From: Synechococcus sp. CS-1330
Lineage (GTDB): Bacteria; Cyanobacteriota; Cyanobacteriia; PCC-6307; Cyanobiaceae
Assembly (NCBI GenBank): GCA_025128025.1
Contig: JAHLYR010000046.1
Coordinates: 1 to 64,000, forward strand
Reading direction: 5' to 3'
DNA length: 64,000 nucleotides
Shown here in pieces: positions 47,202-57,900 of this stretch. The notes beneath the pieces were generated by a model. The model saw only the letters and a list, made by a program, of their open reading frames with translations. It had not been told where the DNA came from and did no database searches. Both the position numbers and the translations under genes were made by a program. Within the stretch, counting starts at the first letter, position 1. Each line of letters begins with the position of its first letter.

Positions 47202-47468
47202 ATGACTTCGCTTCAACACCCAGACGCCATCCGCCACTTCCAGTCGCTGTGCGATGCCTGCCAGGAACTGGCCCATCGCTTCCACAGTCCTGGGGAATTG
47301 CGGCTCTACGCCGATGGCTACATCCACGCCCTGCGCCGCACCGCGGTGCTTGATCCGATCTCCCAGCGGCGCTTAGAGGAGCTAACCGACCGCTGGATTC
47401 GAGATCCTTCCAGCTTTGTGGGTCCCGATGGTGACCCCCGCAGCCTTTACGAAAGCGAGCGTTACTGA
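47202..47468 (+). CDS. DUF6761 family protein
   Basis: An 88-residue protein matching the cyanobacterial DUF6761 family: PDAIRHFQSLCDACQELAHRF, then LRLYADGYIHALRRTAVLDPISQRRLEELTDRWIRDPSSF. It is soluble and helical with no catalytic motif; function is unknown. It is divergent from the response regulator and convergent with grxD. Confidence 0.8.
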   Translation: MTSLQHPDAIRHFQSLCDACQELAHRFHSPGELRLYADGYIHALRRTAVLDPISQRRLEELTDRWIRDPSSFVGPDGDPRSLYESERY

Positions 47469-47485
47469 CTAGCTAGCTGCCCTTT

Positions 47486-47809
47486 TCAGCTAGCCATGGC
47501 CACTTCCAGCTTCTCGCGCAACTCACCGGAGTTGTACATCTCGATCAGGATGTCGGAGCCACCGATGAATTCCCCTTTTACGTACACCTGGGGAATCGTG
47601 GGCCAGTCGGAAAATGACTTGATGCCATTACGGATCTCGGCATCCGAGAGCACGTCGAAGGTTTCAAATGGCACCCCAACCGAGTGCAGTATCTGCACGA
47701 CGTTGTTGGAGAATCCGCACTGGGGCATCAGCTTGTTGCCCTTCATAAAAACGAAGACCGGGCTGGTAGCCAGGAGTTCTTCGATGCGTTGGCGGGTAGT
47801 GGCGTCCAT
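47486..47809 (-). CDS. grxD: monothiol glutaredoxin
   Basis: A 107-residue CGFS-type glutaredoxin: active site CGFS (Cys about residue 31), the WPTIPQVYVKGEF cis-proline region, and GGSDILIEM glutathione-binding segment. Such proteins carry [2Fe-2S] clusters with BolA partners. The bolA gene lies four bases upstream, a common pairing. Confidence 0.96.
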   Translation of the reverse strand: MDATTRQRIEELLATSPVFVFMKGNKLMPQCGFSNNVVQILHSVGVPFETFDVLSDAEIRNGIKSFSDWPTIPQVYVKGEFIGGSDILIEMYNSGELREKLEVAMAS

Positions 47810-47813
47810 GGAC

Positions 47814-48047
47814 TCAGGCGGGAGTGGATGTTTGCAGGGCTAGGGCGTGAATTGCCTCACTGGCCAATTCCTGGCGTAGGGCGCCATACACGAGCTGGTG
47901 CTGTCTGACCTTGGTCAGGCCGTCGAACGCTGCGGAGATCACCGTCACCTGCAGGTGATCGCCACCGCCGGTGAGGTCTTCAACCTCCACCTGGGCATCG
48001 GGCATGGCCAAGGTGATTGCGGCCTTCACCTGGTCTGGATGCACCAT
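47814..48047 (-). CDS. bolA: BolA family protein
   Basis: A 77-residue BolA-like protein: [40 protein letters not shown] with a conserved His (HQLVYGAL). It forms a cluster-bridged complex with CGFS glutaredoxins; grxD is the next gene four bases downstream. Confidence 0.92.
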   Translation of the reverse strand: MVHPDQVKAAITLAMPDAQVEVEDLTGGGDHLQVTVISAAFDGLTKVRQHQLVYGALRQELASEAIHALALQTSTPA

Positions 48048-48084
48048 TGAAGCGATGAGGCAGCGAACAGCGGAAATCTAGTAG

Positions 48085-48636
48085 TCAGCTGCCAGGGGTT
48101 GCCGCGGCCCCTGCGGTGTAGGGAGTGGCGGCGAAGCCAATCTCGACCAGGCTCTGGAAAGCCTTACGGCCCTCCGGGCTAGCCGGGGTCATCACCTTGA
48201 CCACCTCGACAAGTAGGGGAACCGCCACCTCAGGCTGGTTCTGGCGACGGAACAGGGCCGCCAAGCGCAGGTTCGCCTGGGCCATGGTTTCCAAAGCTTC
48301 CCGCCCCTTCTGGTCCATTTCCCGGGGGATGCGGGCATCGAGTCCGCGGAAGGAGCCGCTCAGGTCGCGATAAAAGCCGAGCAGACGGCGACAGGCATCG
48401 CGGGCCTGGTCGTAGAGCTTGCGGGCTTCGGCCAGATTGCCCTTGGCAACGGCGGCGTCACCGCGCAGCAACAGGGCGCGCACCGCCTCAAGATTGAAGG
48501 GGCTGCCGGTGGACTCCAGGGCCTTTTGAGGCTCCTGCTGGGCCTGCACCCTGGCCGGAGCTAGGGGCGCAGCGAAGGCCAGCAAGGCCAGAGCGGAGCC
48601 GCAAATCAAGCGGGATGGCCTACGCACAACCAGCAA
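48085..48636 (-). CDS. exported helical-repeat protein, hypothetical
   Basis: A 183-residue protein with a signal peptide (GSALALLAFAAPLAPARVQAQ) and a helical body resembling tetratricopeptide repeats (VRALLLRGDAAVAKGNLAEARKLYDQARDAC, then AQANLRLAALFRRQNQPEVAVPLL). Probably a periplasmic or lumenal scaffold. It precedes bolA on the minus strand. No family is assigned. Confidence 0.7.
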   Translation of the reverse strand: MLVVRRPSRLICGSALALLAFAAPLAPARVQAQQEPQKALESTGSPFNLEAVRALLLRGDAAVAKGNLAEARKLYDQARDACRRLLGFYRDLSGSFRGLDARIPREMDQKGREALETMAQANLRLAALFRRQNQPEVAVPLLVEVVKVMTPASPEGRKAFQSLVEIGFAATPYTAGAAATPGS

Positions 48637-48653
48637 TCAAATATGAATCAACT

Positions 48654-49400
48654 TTAGGGGGCCAGAGCCAGGGCTCCCTGGGCCTGGCCTTCAACCACGG
48701 CCATGGCGGCGGCGAGGTAGTCGGTGAAAGCACTCGCCGCCTGCCTTCCCTGGCCCTCCAAGCTGAGAGGTGGGCCGAAACAGAGCACGGCCCCATCCCC
48801 ACGACGGGGGGGGCGATGGCCGTAGGCGATGCCCACCGGCACCACCGGCACCGGCACGCCCTGGCCGGCGGCCAGCATGGCCAGACGGGCGAGGCCCTGG
48901 TGCAGTCGCAGGGGAATCTCTTCGCGTACGATGCGCCCCTCCGGAAAAACCACTAGCTGCTCACCGGCAGCAAGTAGGTCAACTGCGTAGCGCAGGCTGG
49001 CCAGGGAGGGGCGCCCCTGACTCACAGGGAAGCAGCCCAAGCGGTGCAAAAACCAGCCCTGCAGCCCGCGCATCTCATCAATCGTGACCATGAAACGGCA
49101 ATCCCGGCCGGTAATGCGGCGCCCTGCGGCGTGGGGCAACAGCAGGGCATCCCAGCGAGCCCGGTGGGTCGGAGCTAGGAGCAGCGGTCCGCTGAGAGGC
49201 AGATTTTCGCTGCCAAGCACCTGAACGCTGCGGAAAAAAAAGCGCAAGCCAATATCCTGGCTAGCGACCATGGCCAGCGGTGCCAGCCAGGGGCTGATGC
49301 CGTTGCAGAGCCCCTGTTCCCGGGAGGAGGGGGCCTGGGTGGACAACGCCGATGGGCCGGTTTGAACCGCCAACAACCCTTTAAGTGCAATCAAGCTCAA
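48654..49400 (-). CDS. plsC: 1-acyl-sn-glycerol-3-phosphate acyltransferase
   Basis: A 248-residue PlsC-type acyltransferase that makes phosphatidic acid from lysophosphatidic acid. The catalytic HX4D motif is HRARWD (about 79-84) and the substrate motif FPEGRI is near 153. The first 40 residues look unlike the family, so the true start may be further in. It ends 17 bases before the exported-protein gene. Confidence 0.9.
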   Translation of the reverse strand: MSLIALKGLLAVQTGPSALSTQAPSSREQGLCNGISPWLAPLAMVASQDIGLRFFFRSVQVLGSENLPLSGPLLLAPTHRARWDALLLPHAAGRRITGRDCRFMVTIDEMRGLQGWFLHRLGCFPVSQGRPSLASLRYAVDLLAAGEQLVVFPEGRIVREEIPLRLHQGLARLAMLAAGQGVPVPVVPVGIAYGHRPPRRGDGAVLCFGPPLSLEGQGRQAASAFTDYLAAAMAVVEGQAQGALALAP

Positions 49401-49524
49401 AGCTAGGGGCTAGGCAATGGAGCTCGGCTCGAGCGCGGGCAGTTGGACTGGCGTCCCGAGCCGGCGCAGGTGCTGTATCCATAGGATTTGGTCGGGTTCA
49501 CCGCCTGCCAACTACTCCCCAGCC

Positions 49525-50274
49525 ATGGCCAGCCTCGGCGTCAACATCGACCACATCGCCAATGTGCGCCAGGCCCGCCGCACGGTGGAGCCCGATCCGG
49601 TGAGCTATGCCCTGCTGGCCGAGCTGGGGGGGGCTGACGGCATCACCGTGCACCTACGGGAAGACCGGCGCCACATTCAGGACCGCGATGTGGAGCTGCT
49701 GCGTCAAACCGTGCGCAGCCGGCTCAACCTGGAGATGGCTGCCACAGCTGAGATGGAGACGATCGCCCTACGGCTCAAGCCCGACATGGTGACCCTGGTG
49801 CCGGAGAAGCGTCAGGAGGTAACCACTGAGGGCGGCCTCGATGTAGCGGGCCAGCAGCCGGCTCTCAGCGCTCTGGTGGGTGCGCTGCAAGACGCCGGCA
49901 TCGGCGTGAGCCTGTTTGTGGACGCCGATGCGAGCCAGCTGGAGGCCTGCCGCGCCACCGGCGCCCGCTGGGTGGAGCTGCACACCGGCGCCTACGCCGA
50001 AGCCAGCTGGAGTTTCCAGCCAGCCGAGCTGGCCCGGCTAACGGAGGGGAGCTTCATCGCCCGCAGCCTCGGGCTGCGGGTAAATGCCGGCCACGGCCTC
50101 ACCTACCAAAACGTGGAGCCCATCGCCGCCATCGAAGGCATGGAGGAGCTCAACATCGGCCACACAATCGTGGCCCGGGCCCTGGCGGTGGGCCTGGAAG
50201 AAGCTGTTCGGCAGATGAAGGCGCTGATACAGAATCCGCGCCGCGACCCCCTGTTCGGCAGCCGCCAGCCATGA
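49525..50274 (+). CDS. pdxJ: pyridoxine 5'-phosphate synthase
   Basis: A 249-residue PdxJ that closes the pyridoxine ring in DXP-dependent vitamin B6 synthesis. Hallmarks are [18 protein letters not shown] at the N-terminus, [24 protein letters not shown] and [12 protein letters not shown]. The ATG at 49525 fits the family; the ORF from 49417 adds unrelated residues. The stop overlaps the ycf54 start by four bases. Confidence 0.97.
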   Translation: MASLGVNIDHIANVRQARRTVEPDPVSYALLAELGGADGITVHLREDRRHIQDRDVELLRQTVRSRLNLEMAATAEMETIALRLKPDMVTLVPEKRQEVTTEGGLDVAGQQPALSALVGALQDAGIGVSLFVDADASQLEACRATGARWVELHTGAYAEASWSFQPAELARLTEGSFIARSLGLRVNAGHGLTYQNVEPIAAIEGMEELNIGHTIVARALAVGLEEAVRQMKALIQNPRRDPLFGSRQP

Positions 50275-50591
50275 GCACCTATCACTTCATCGCCGCCAGC
50301 GAAGCGTTCCTCACCGTCGAGGAGCCCCTTGAGGAGGTGCTGCGCGAAAGGGTGCGCCACTACGGAGAACAGGGCAAGGAAATCGACTTCTGGCTGGTGA
50401 AACGGCCAGCCTTTCTCGATGCACCCCAACTCGAACCGATCGGCAGCGCCGTGCCGCGGCCGGCGGCGGCGGTGGTGTCCACCGATGAGAAATTCATCAC
50501 CTTTTTGAAGCTGCGCCTGGAATTCGTGGCCGTGGGCCGCTTTGAGGCTCCCAGTGCCTCCATCCCCGACGCCCTCGCCAGCATCAGCTAG
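50271..50591 (+). CDS. ycf54: Ycf54, Mg-protoporphyrin ester cyclase subunit
   Basis: A 106-residue Ycf54 protein needed for assembly or activity of the aerobic cyclase AcsF that makes the fifth ring of chlorophyll. Hallmarks are [40 protein letters not shown] and the C-terminal [15 protein letters not shown]. The ATG lies in the pdxJ stop (ATGA), so translation is coupled. Confidence 0.95.
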   Translation: MSTYHFIAASEAFLTVEEPLEEVLRERVRHYGEQGKEIDFWLVKRPAFLDAPQLEPIGSAVPRPAAAVVSTDEKFITFLKLRLEFVAVGRFEAPSASIPDALASIS

Positions 50592-50611
50592 TTAGTTGCC
50601 TATTTGAGGCC

Positions 50612-51007
50612 CTAAAACAGCCCCATGAAGCGTTTGCGCGGCCCTTCATCGGAGGCTCCTTGGCCGCCATCCTGTTGGTAGCGAGGTTTGTTGTCGCCAA
50701 TGGTGAGCAGGGCTTCCTTGTTTTTCCACCAGACCCAATCGCGGATTGGGGGCGTATTGGCAAGCTGCTTACGGCTGAGCCCTAGGCCGAGCTTGGCGGA
50801 GGCATCGAGCAAAACGTCGAGCATCTCCTCACCGTTGCCGCAGCGGGCCAAGGCCTCATTGGTGCGCTTGGCGCCATTGAGGGCCTTTACCAGGGCATTT
50901 ACCCGCTGGACCACCGACAACGACGCTGGATTCATCGGGGCTGGCACTGGCTTTGGGCGACCGTACCAGCGCTGGCCGGTCGACGGCGGTAGCTGGGGGG
51001 CTGACAA
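50612..51007 (-). CDS. hypothetical protein with Nif11-like segment
   Basis: A 131-residue soluble protein. A middle segment (VKALNGAKRTNEALARCGNGEEMLDVLLDASAKLGLGLSRKQLA) loosely resembles the Nif11 helical domain, followed by PIRDWVWWKNKEALL and a basic tail. The resemblance is weak. It is flanked by convergent ycf54 and divergent phosphatase genes. Confidence 0.6.
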   Translation of the reverse strand: MSAPQLPPSTGQRWYGRPKPVPAPMNPASLSVVQRVNALVKALNGAKRTNEALARCGNGEEMLDVLLDASAKLGLGLSRKQLANTPPIRDWVWWKNKEALLTIGDNKPRYQQDGGQGASDEGPRKRFMGLF

Positions 51008-51050
51008 GGAGCCGCTGGGCAGGCAAGACTGGAGCTAACGCGATGGACTG

Positions 51051-51710
51051 ATGACGTCCCCTTCACGTTCCTGCCACCACTGGGTGATCGGGGACGTCCA
51101 CGGTTGTGCCGACGCGCTTGAGCGGCTGGTAGCTCGTCTGCCAGCCGGCGACAAAATTGTGCTTTGCGGTGATGTGATCAACCGCGGCCCCCAGATTCTC
51201 CGGACCATGGAGCTGGCCTGGGGCCTGGTGAGCTCTGGCCGAGCCATCTGGCTGATGGGAAATCACGAAGCCGACCTGGTGGCCGCCCTGCGGCAGGTCG
51301 ACTGGACAGATCAATGGGCCTTGGCCGGCTGCGACACCTATCGCCAGCTCGGCGACCGCCACTGCCGCATCTGGCAGGAGCGGCTGGAGCAGCTGCCCCG
51401 CACCTATGCCGGCGAAGGCTGGCTCGCCACCCACGCTGGCTTCAATCCCGACACCTGGGAACCCGACCTCAGCATCCGCATGCCCTTCTGGCAGGCCTAC
51501 GACGGTCGCTTCGGTGAGGTGGTGATCGGCCACACCCCCGGGCCCCAGGTGCGTCGCCTCGGCCAGATCGTGATGGTGGATACCGGCGCCTGCTATGGCG
51601 GCGAGCTTTCGGCCTACTGCCCCGAAACCGGAGTCATTCAAGCCGTTTACGGCTTGCAAGAGCGCCGGCTCTCCTCCTTGCGCCAGGAGCTGGCAGGCTG
51701 CCTGCCTTGA
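51051..51710 (+). CDS. ApaH/PrpA-like metallophosphatase
   Basis: A 219-residue calcineurin-like phosphoesterase: GDVHGC (about 14-19), GDVINRGP, GNHE and a late GHTPGP carry the di-metal ligands. The family includes serine/threonine phosphatases and Ap4A hydrolases; which substrate is used here is not decidable. It starts 23 bases ahead of recC. Confidence 0.9.
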   Translation: MTSPSRSCHHWVIGDVHGCADALERLVARLPAGDKIVLCGDVINRGPQILRTMELAWGLVSSGRAIWLMGNHEADLVAALRQVDWTDQWALAGCDTYRQLGDRHCRIWQERLEQLPRTYAGEGWLATHAGFNPDTWEPDLSIRMPFWQAYDGRFGEVVIGHTPGPQVRRLGQIVMVDTGACYGGELSAYCPETGVIQAVYGLQERRLSSLRQELAGCLP

Positions 51711-51733
51711 TCACCAACCGCTGAGCATCTGTT

Positions 51734-54700
51734 TTGCTCACAGTTTTCCGGGGCAACCGGGCCGAACACCTAGCCGAACTCCTGGCCGCCCAGTTGCTGC
51801 TCACACCTCCCGGGCCGCTCGAGACGGTGCAGGTGGTGGTGAACACCTGGCCCACCAGCCGCTGGCTTGGTGAACAGCTGGCCGTGGGACTCGGTGGCAT
51901 CGCCGCCAACATCCGCTACCCATTTCCTGGCAGCCAGCTGCGCCAGATCGTTAATGGAGTGCTGGGCGAAAATGGCGCAGACCAGGATCCCTGGCGTGCC
52001 AGCCAGCTGGTGTGGCCCGTGCTGGAGCTGCTGCCCCAACTGGTGGAGCAGCCAGAAGCTGCCTCGCTTAAGCACTGGCTAGGCCGCTACCCCCAGCACG
52101 GCAGCAAGCTTGAGCTGGCCCACTGGCAGCTGGGCCGCAGCATCGCCGATGCCCTAGACGACCTTGCCCTGTATCGCACTGAGCTACTGGCAGCCTGGTG
52201 GTGTGGGGAGGACGGCCCACCCCTGCCGCCGGAGCAGGAGTGGCAGCGGCTGCTGGTGGGGCGGCTACGGGAGCGCCTGGGGGTGAAGCCCTTCGGCCTG
52301 CAGGTGTTGGAGGCCATAGCCCAGTTGCAGATCAAGGCGCCGCCGGCCGGCAGCCTGCCCGACCCCCTGCGCCTGTTTGGGCTCAGCAGCCTGGCGCCGA
52401 TCCAGGTGCAGCTGCTGCAGGCCCTGAGCGTGCACACGAATGTGGACCTCTACCTGCTCACCCCCTGCCGCGACCTGTGGCAGCGCTGCACCAGCCGCCG
52501 CCAACTGCTCAGCGATGCGATCGCGCTGCAGCAGCCCCTTGATGGGGACTGGCTGCTGCAGGCCCCGGGCCTGGAGGCGCGCTTCGGCCGACTCGGCGGC
52601 GAGTTTCAGCAGTTGCTCGAAGGCAGCGGCGAGAGCCTCCAGGGCCAGTGGCAGGAAAAGGATTTGTTTGTGGCCCCGGCCAGCAGCCATCGGGGCCAGG
52701 GGCCAGCGCCCCTGCTACATCAGCTGCAGCAACAACTGGCGGATCCGGCTGCCCAACCCCTGCTGCAGCGGGCACCGGCAGACAGCTCCCTGGAGTTCCA
52801 CCGCTGTCCCGGCCCCCTGCGCCAGGTGCAGATCGTGCGGGACCGCATCCTGCAGCTGCTGGCCGCCGATCCCACGCTCCAGCCCCGCGATGTGCTGGTG
52901 ATGACACCTCAGGTGGATGGCCTAGCGCCTTTGGTGGCGGCCGTATTTGGCGATCAGGAGGCCACTGGGGTGCCCCTCAATTGGCGCCTCACCGACCGCA
53001 GCCAGCAGAGCGAAGCCAGCCTCAGCCGCAGCTTGCTGGAGCTGCTGCGACTGGCGGGGGAGCGGCTGACCGCCTCCGCCCTGGAAACCCTGCTGGAGAG
53101 TCCGGCGCTGCAAGGGCATTTCCAGCTGAGCGGTGCCGAGATGGCGGCCCTGCATTCCCTGTTGCAGCGGGGCGGCTTTCATTGGGGCCTCGATGCAGAG
53201 GAGCGCGGCGGCCTGGGCAGCGGCAGCCTCAGCTGGGTGATCGATCGGCTGCTACTTGGGCTGGTGCTGCCCTGCGACCCCGGCCTGGCCCCGGCCGCCA
53301 CCGCCCCCCTGGCCAGTGGCGAGAGCATCGAGCTGTTGGGCCGCTGGCTGCACCTGCTCACCCGGCTGCGCCACTGGCTGGTGGAGCTGCGGCGACCCCG
53401 CTGTTGCCTGGCCTGGAACAGCTGCCTTAGGGCCCTGCTGAGCGACCTATTCGGCGACGGCGACCAGGTTGGCGGGAGTGGCCAGGACTGGGAGCTACCC
53501 CTGGTGCTAGCCGCCATTGACGACTGGCTGCAGGCCGCCGCTGGCTGCGACCTGGAGCTAGCCGCACCCGTGGTAGCTGCCGTGCTCGATGAGCGCCTGG
53601 CTGCGGATTCGGGCCGGTTTGGCCACCGCAGCGGCGCCCTCACCATCAGCGCCCTAGAGCCGATGCGGGCGATTCCCCATCGGGTGATCGTGCTGATGGG
53701 GCTGGATGCAAACGCCTATCCCCGTCAGAGCAAGCGGCCCGGCTTCCACCTGCTGGAGCAGCAGCGCCGCCTCGGCGATCCCAACCCGGCCGACCAGGAC
53801 CGCTACGTGCTGCTGGAGGCCCTGCTCTCAGCCCGCGACCATCTGCTGGTGACCTGGAGCAGCCGCGACCCCCGCAGCGGCGAAGAGCTGCCACCGGCCA
53901 CACCGGTACGCCAGTGGCTCGAGTGGCTGCAGGGGCAGCTGCCTTGTCGCGGTAGCGAACTGGTGATCAGTCACCCCGCCAACCCCCTCGACCGGGCCAA
54001 TTTCCAAGCCAGCGGCGAGCGGCCACCCGGCAGCTGCGACGAGCGCCTGCTGAAGGCTCGCCTGCTGCTCGATCAACCCCGCCAGCAAAGTGGCGCACCG
54101 CAACCGCCCCGGCCCCTGGCGGCCAGCGAACCCCCAAGCGCTCCCCCGGCCCAGCCCAGCGATGCCTACGGGGATCTGCGCGACTGGCTGCTTGCCCCCC
54201 AGGCCAGCTGGCTGGCTGAATTGGGGCTAAAGCCGCGGGAATGGGCCGACAGCCTCGACGACCTCGAGCCCCTCAGCCTCGATGAGCGCGGGCGGGCGCT
54301 GCTGCTGCGCCAGGCCCTCGAAAGCCCCAGCGACCCAGGCCTAGATGGGCCCGCCGGCTGGCTGGCTCGCCACCGCGGCCAGGGCTTGCTGCCTCCTCTG
54401 GCGGCAGGTGAACTGGAGGCCGGCGGGCTCAGCCAGCGCTGGCGCAGCCTGCACGCCAGCCTCGAGGCCCTAGGCCCCGAGCGCCGCCAGCTGGCCCTCT
54501 GGCAAAACTGGCAGCAGGAGCTGCAGTGGCGGGGGAGCTCGGTGCTGGTGCTGCACACCGCCAAACCGCGCAGCCGCCACCGGCTGGAGCTGTGGCTGGC
54601 GCTGCTGCTGGCCGCCGCCGCCGACCAAGGGCCGCTGGATGGGGTGCTGGTGGCCCGGGGTGCCAAGGACTTCGGTGTGCAGTTGCGGCTGCAGGCGCCC

Positions 54701-54991
54701 CAGGTGGATAGCGCCCGGGCCGAACTACTGCGGCTGCTGGAGTTGCGCCAGCAGTGGCGCCAGAGCTGCTGGCCGGTGCCGCCGGAAACCGGCTGGGCCC
54801 TGCTCGATAAGGGTGAAGCGCGGGCCATCGAAACCTGGGAGGGCAGTTTTCAGGGGCGCGGCGAGCGGCTTGATCCGGAGCAGGCCCTCTGTTTCGGATC
54901 CGAGCTCAGTGGCGCCGCCCTGTTGGCCAGCGGTGAGCTAGCCGCCCGGGCTGAGGAGCTGCTTGGTCCCCTGCGGGAGCGGTTGATATGA
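51734..54991 (+). CDS. recC: exonuclease V subunit gamma RecC
   Basis: A 1085-residue RecC, the Chi-reading subunit of the RecBCD helicase-nuclease. Recognised by the N-terminal LTVFRGNRAEHLAELLAAQL, VVVNTWPTSRWL, the IRYPFPGSQLRQI segment and the helicase-like fold with IPHRVIVLMGLDANAYPRQ. It starts with TTG. The stop overlaps recB by four bases, and the operon continues recB-recD-cupin. Confidence 0.95.
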   Translation: MLTVFRGNRAEHLAELLAAQLLLTPPGPLETVQVVVNTWPTSRWLGEQLAVGLGGIAANIRYPFPGSQLRQIVNGVLGENGADQDPWRASQLVWPVLELLPQLVEQPEAASLKHWLGRYPQHGSKLELAHWQLGRSIADALDDLALYRTELLAAWWCGEDGPPLPPEQEWQRLLVGRLRERLGVKPFGLQVLEAIAQLQIKAPPAGSLPDPLRLFGLSSLAPIQVQLLQALSVHTNVDLYLLTPCRDLWQRCTSRRQLLSDAIALQQPLDGDWLLQAPGLEARFGRLGGEFQQLLEGSGESLQGQWQEKDLFVAPASSHRGQGPAPLLHQLQQQLADPAAQPLLQRAPADSSLEFHRCPGPLRQVQIVRDRILQLLAADPTLQPRDVLVMTPQVDGLAPLVAAVFGDQEATGVPLNWRLTDRSQQSEASLSRSLLELLRLAGERLTASALETLLESPALQGHFQLSGAEMAALHSLLQRGGFHWGLDAEERGGLGSGSLSWVIDRLLLGLVLPCDPGLAPAATAPLASGESIELLGRWLHLLTRLRHWLVELRRPRCCLAWNSCLRALLSDLFGDGDQVGGSGQDWELPLVLAAIDDWLQAAAGCDLELAAPVVAAVLDERLAADSGRFGHRSGALTISALEPMRAIPHRVIVLMGLDANAYPRQSKRPGFHLLEQQRRLGDPNPADQDRYVLLEALLSARDHLLVTWSSRDPRSGEELPPATPVRQWLEWLQGQLPCRGSELVISHPANPLDRANFQASGERPPGSCDERLLKARLLLDQPRQQSGAPQPPRPLAASEPPSAPPAQPSDAYGDLRDWLLAPQASWLAELGLKPREWADSLDDLEPLSLDERGRALLLRQALESPSDPGLDGPAGWLARHRGQGLLPPLAAGELEAGGLSQRWRSLHASLEALGPERRQLALWQNWQQELQWRGSSVLVLHTAKPRSRHRLELWLALLLAAAADQGPLDGVLVARGAKDFGVQLRLQAPQVDSARAELLRLLELRQQWRQSCWPVPPETGWALLDKGEARAIETWEGSFQGRGERLDPEQALCFGSELSGAALLASGELAARAEELLGPLRERLI

Positions 54992-57900
54992 ACTCGGCTG
55001 CCGGCAGCGAGCAGGCTTGGTCGCCTGAACAGCCCCTGCCACTCCCACAACCATTTGATGCCAATGCCTTTCCCCTGGATCCCGGGCTGCGGCTGCTGGA
55101 GGCCAGCGCCGGCACCGGCAAAACCTTCGCCCTGGCCCAGTTGGTGCTGCGCTATGTGGCCGAGGCCGAGCTAGGGCTGCGCCAGCTACTGGTGGTGACT
55201 TTCACCGAGGCCGCCGCCGCCGAACTGCGCGATCGCATCGGCCAGCGCCTGCAGCGGGCCCTGGCCGGCCTGGAGAATCCAGATCTGGAGCCGCCCGATC
55301 CCACCCTGGCCGCCTGGCTGGAGCAGCAACGACCGCGGGCCGAAAAGTTGCGGGCCCGGCTGCTGCTGGCTCTCGAAGAGCTGGATGCCGCCGACATCAC
55401 CACCATCCACGGTTTCTGCCGCCGCACCCTGCAGCGCCACGCCTTAGAAGCGGGCCTGCCACCGGAGCTGCAGCTCGAAACCGACAAGGGCACCCTGGTG
55501 CGCCAGGTGGCCCACGACTACTGGCAACAGCAGGTGCTGCCCCTGCCAAGCCACCTGCTGGCCGGGCTGCAGCAACAGGTTCGCGGCCCCGAAACCCTCG
55601 AGGGCCTGCTGCGCCAACTCGATGGCGATCCAGCCCTAGGCCTGGATTCCCTGCCGGCAACCCTGCGGGCCGACGCCCCCTTGGCACCCCAGCTCGAGGC
55701 CCTGTGGAGCGAGGCGTGGCACAACTTCCAGCAGCTCTGGGCCAGCCACGGCCAAGCCCTGGAGGCCGGCTTCTGCGCCGCCGCCAGCCAGTGGCGCGGC
55801 CAGGGCTTCAAAACCACCAGCCCCTACGTTCCCAAACCCACCAAGGACCGCTGCGGCCTGGTGCGGGGCTGGATCGATGCCCAAGCCCCCGGCGGCGACT
55901 ACGGCGCCACGGCAGGCAGCCAGGGCGGAGCCCAAGGCTTGCTGCGCGATTACTTCCACCCCGGCGCCTTTCTCAAAGTTGCCCGCAGCCTCGAGCCGGG
56001 CGCTGGGGAAGACCCGGGCCCCTCCCTGCCAGAACGCCCCCTGCAGGAGGCGATCGCCCAGGTTTTGGATGGTCCGGCCGAAGCCTTGCTGCTGCATGCC
56101 TGCCACTGGGGCAGAGCCGAGCTGGGCCGGCGGCGGCGCCAGAGCGGAAGGCTGGGTTTCGCCCAACTGCTGGAGGGTCTTGATCCGGGCGAGCAGGCCA
56201 GCACCCCCCTGCTAGAGGCGGTGGGAGCCCGCTATGCGGTTGCCCTGATCGATGAATTCCAGGACACCGATCCGATCCAATGGCGCATCCTGGCGCGGGC
56301 CTTCCAGCCTGAGCGGCACCGGCTGGTGATGGTGGGTGATCCCAAGCAGGCGATCTATCGCTTCCGCGGCGGCGACCTGCGCACCTACCTGCGGGCCCGT
56401 CAGGCCGCCGCCAGCTGCGGCGGCATCAGCAGCCTCCGCGACAACTACCGCTCCAGCGAGGCCCTGGTCGCCGGCCTCAACGGCCTGATGGGGCCGGGGC
56501 TGCGCCGCAGCGACCTGGCCGTACCAGCGGTGCGGCCCCAGGCGACCGACACCAAACTGCTCCTACCGGCCGGCCAGCACCCCCTGCAGCTGCTCTGGCT
56601 CGGCGGCAGCCGCCTGGCTGGTGAGAAACCACCCAGCCGCAGCGCCCTGGAGCGGCAACTGCCCGACCAGATCGCCTGCTTCAGCGCCGAATTGCTCAAC
56701 CAGGGGCTGATGCAACAGCGGGGCGAGCAGCACCAGCCCCTTAGCCCCAACGACCTATGCGTGCTGGTGGGCACCCACCGTCAGGCTGAAGCGCTGCGCG
56801 CCGCCCTCGATCGCTGCGGCATAGCCAGCAAGCTGGTGAGCCAAGGGGATGTGTTTGAAAGCGCCGGCGCCTCTGCATTGCAACGGCTGCTCGATGCCCT
56901 GGCCGAACCCGGCCGGACCCAGCGCCTGCGGTTGCTGGCCGCCTCTCCCCTGCTGGGCTGGAGCGCGGAGCAAATCGCCTCCGCCAGCCCCGAAGCCTGG
57001 AGCAACCTGGCTGCGCGCCTAGCCCAGCTGGCCGTTGAACTACCCCGCCGCGGCCTGCTTGGGGTGCTGGCGAGCCTGCTGGAGCAAAAGGGGCTGGCCC
57101 AGCTATCCCTTGGCGGCCGGCTGCTGGCGGATTTGCAGCAGTGCGGTGAATTGGTGGCCGTGCGGCTCCATGCCGACCAACTGGGTCCCGCAGCGGCAGC
57201 CGACTGGCTGCGGCGCCTGCGGCTCGATCCCGACCGGGACATCCCCGACGCCCACCAGCCCCACAGCGACGTGGTGGATGAGGCCGTATCGGTGCTGACG
57301 GTGCACCGCAGCAAGGGCCTGGAATATCCAGTGGTGATCTGTCCCTACCTTTGGCAGGCCGGCGCTGAGAGCCGCAGCGGCCAGTCCATCGGCGTGCGCT
57401 GGCACCCGGGCGGCCCTGAAGGCGGGCAGCCCGAAGCCGTGCTCGACCTACACCTGAACAACAACTGGGGCCCGGGCCAGGGCGCCAGCCAGCAGCAGCT
57501 TGGGGCCGAGCTCCAGGAGCGCGAGCGGCTTGCCTACGTCGCCGCCACCCGGGCCAAGCTGCTGCTGGTGCTGGCCTGGGGCCCGGTCTTGGGTCAGCAG
57601 GGCAATCCGCTGCACCCCTGGCTGTTCGACCAGGAGCAGCCCCCCGCCAGCGACCACGACCCCTACAGCGGCCGTAGTGATGCGGAGTGGCGCGAGCGGC
57701 TGGAGCAGGCAATCGCCCGCCGCCAGCTGCCCCTCACCCTGGTGCAGCCCCCCGCCAGCGGCCAGCGCAGCCAGCTAAAACCAGGCCCGGCAGCAGCTGG
57801 CCTATCCCTGCAGCGGGGCCCCGTACCCAGCCATGGCTTCGACAGCAGCTGGGGCCGCAGCAGCTACACCAGCTGGACCCAGGGCAGCCACAGCGCCGCC

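Noticed and set aside
52648-53430. 260-residue ORF in recC
   Set aside because: An alternate frame inside recC, rich in Gly/Pro/Arg, typical of high-GC shadows.
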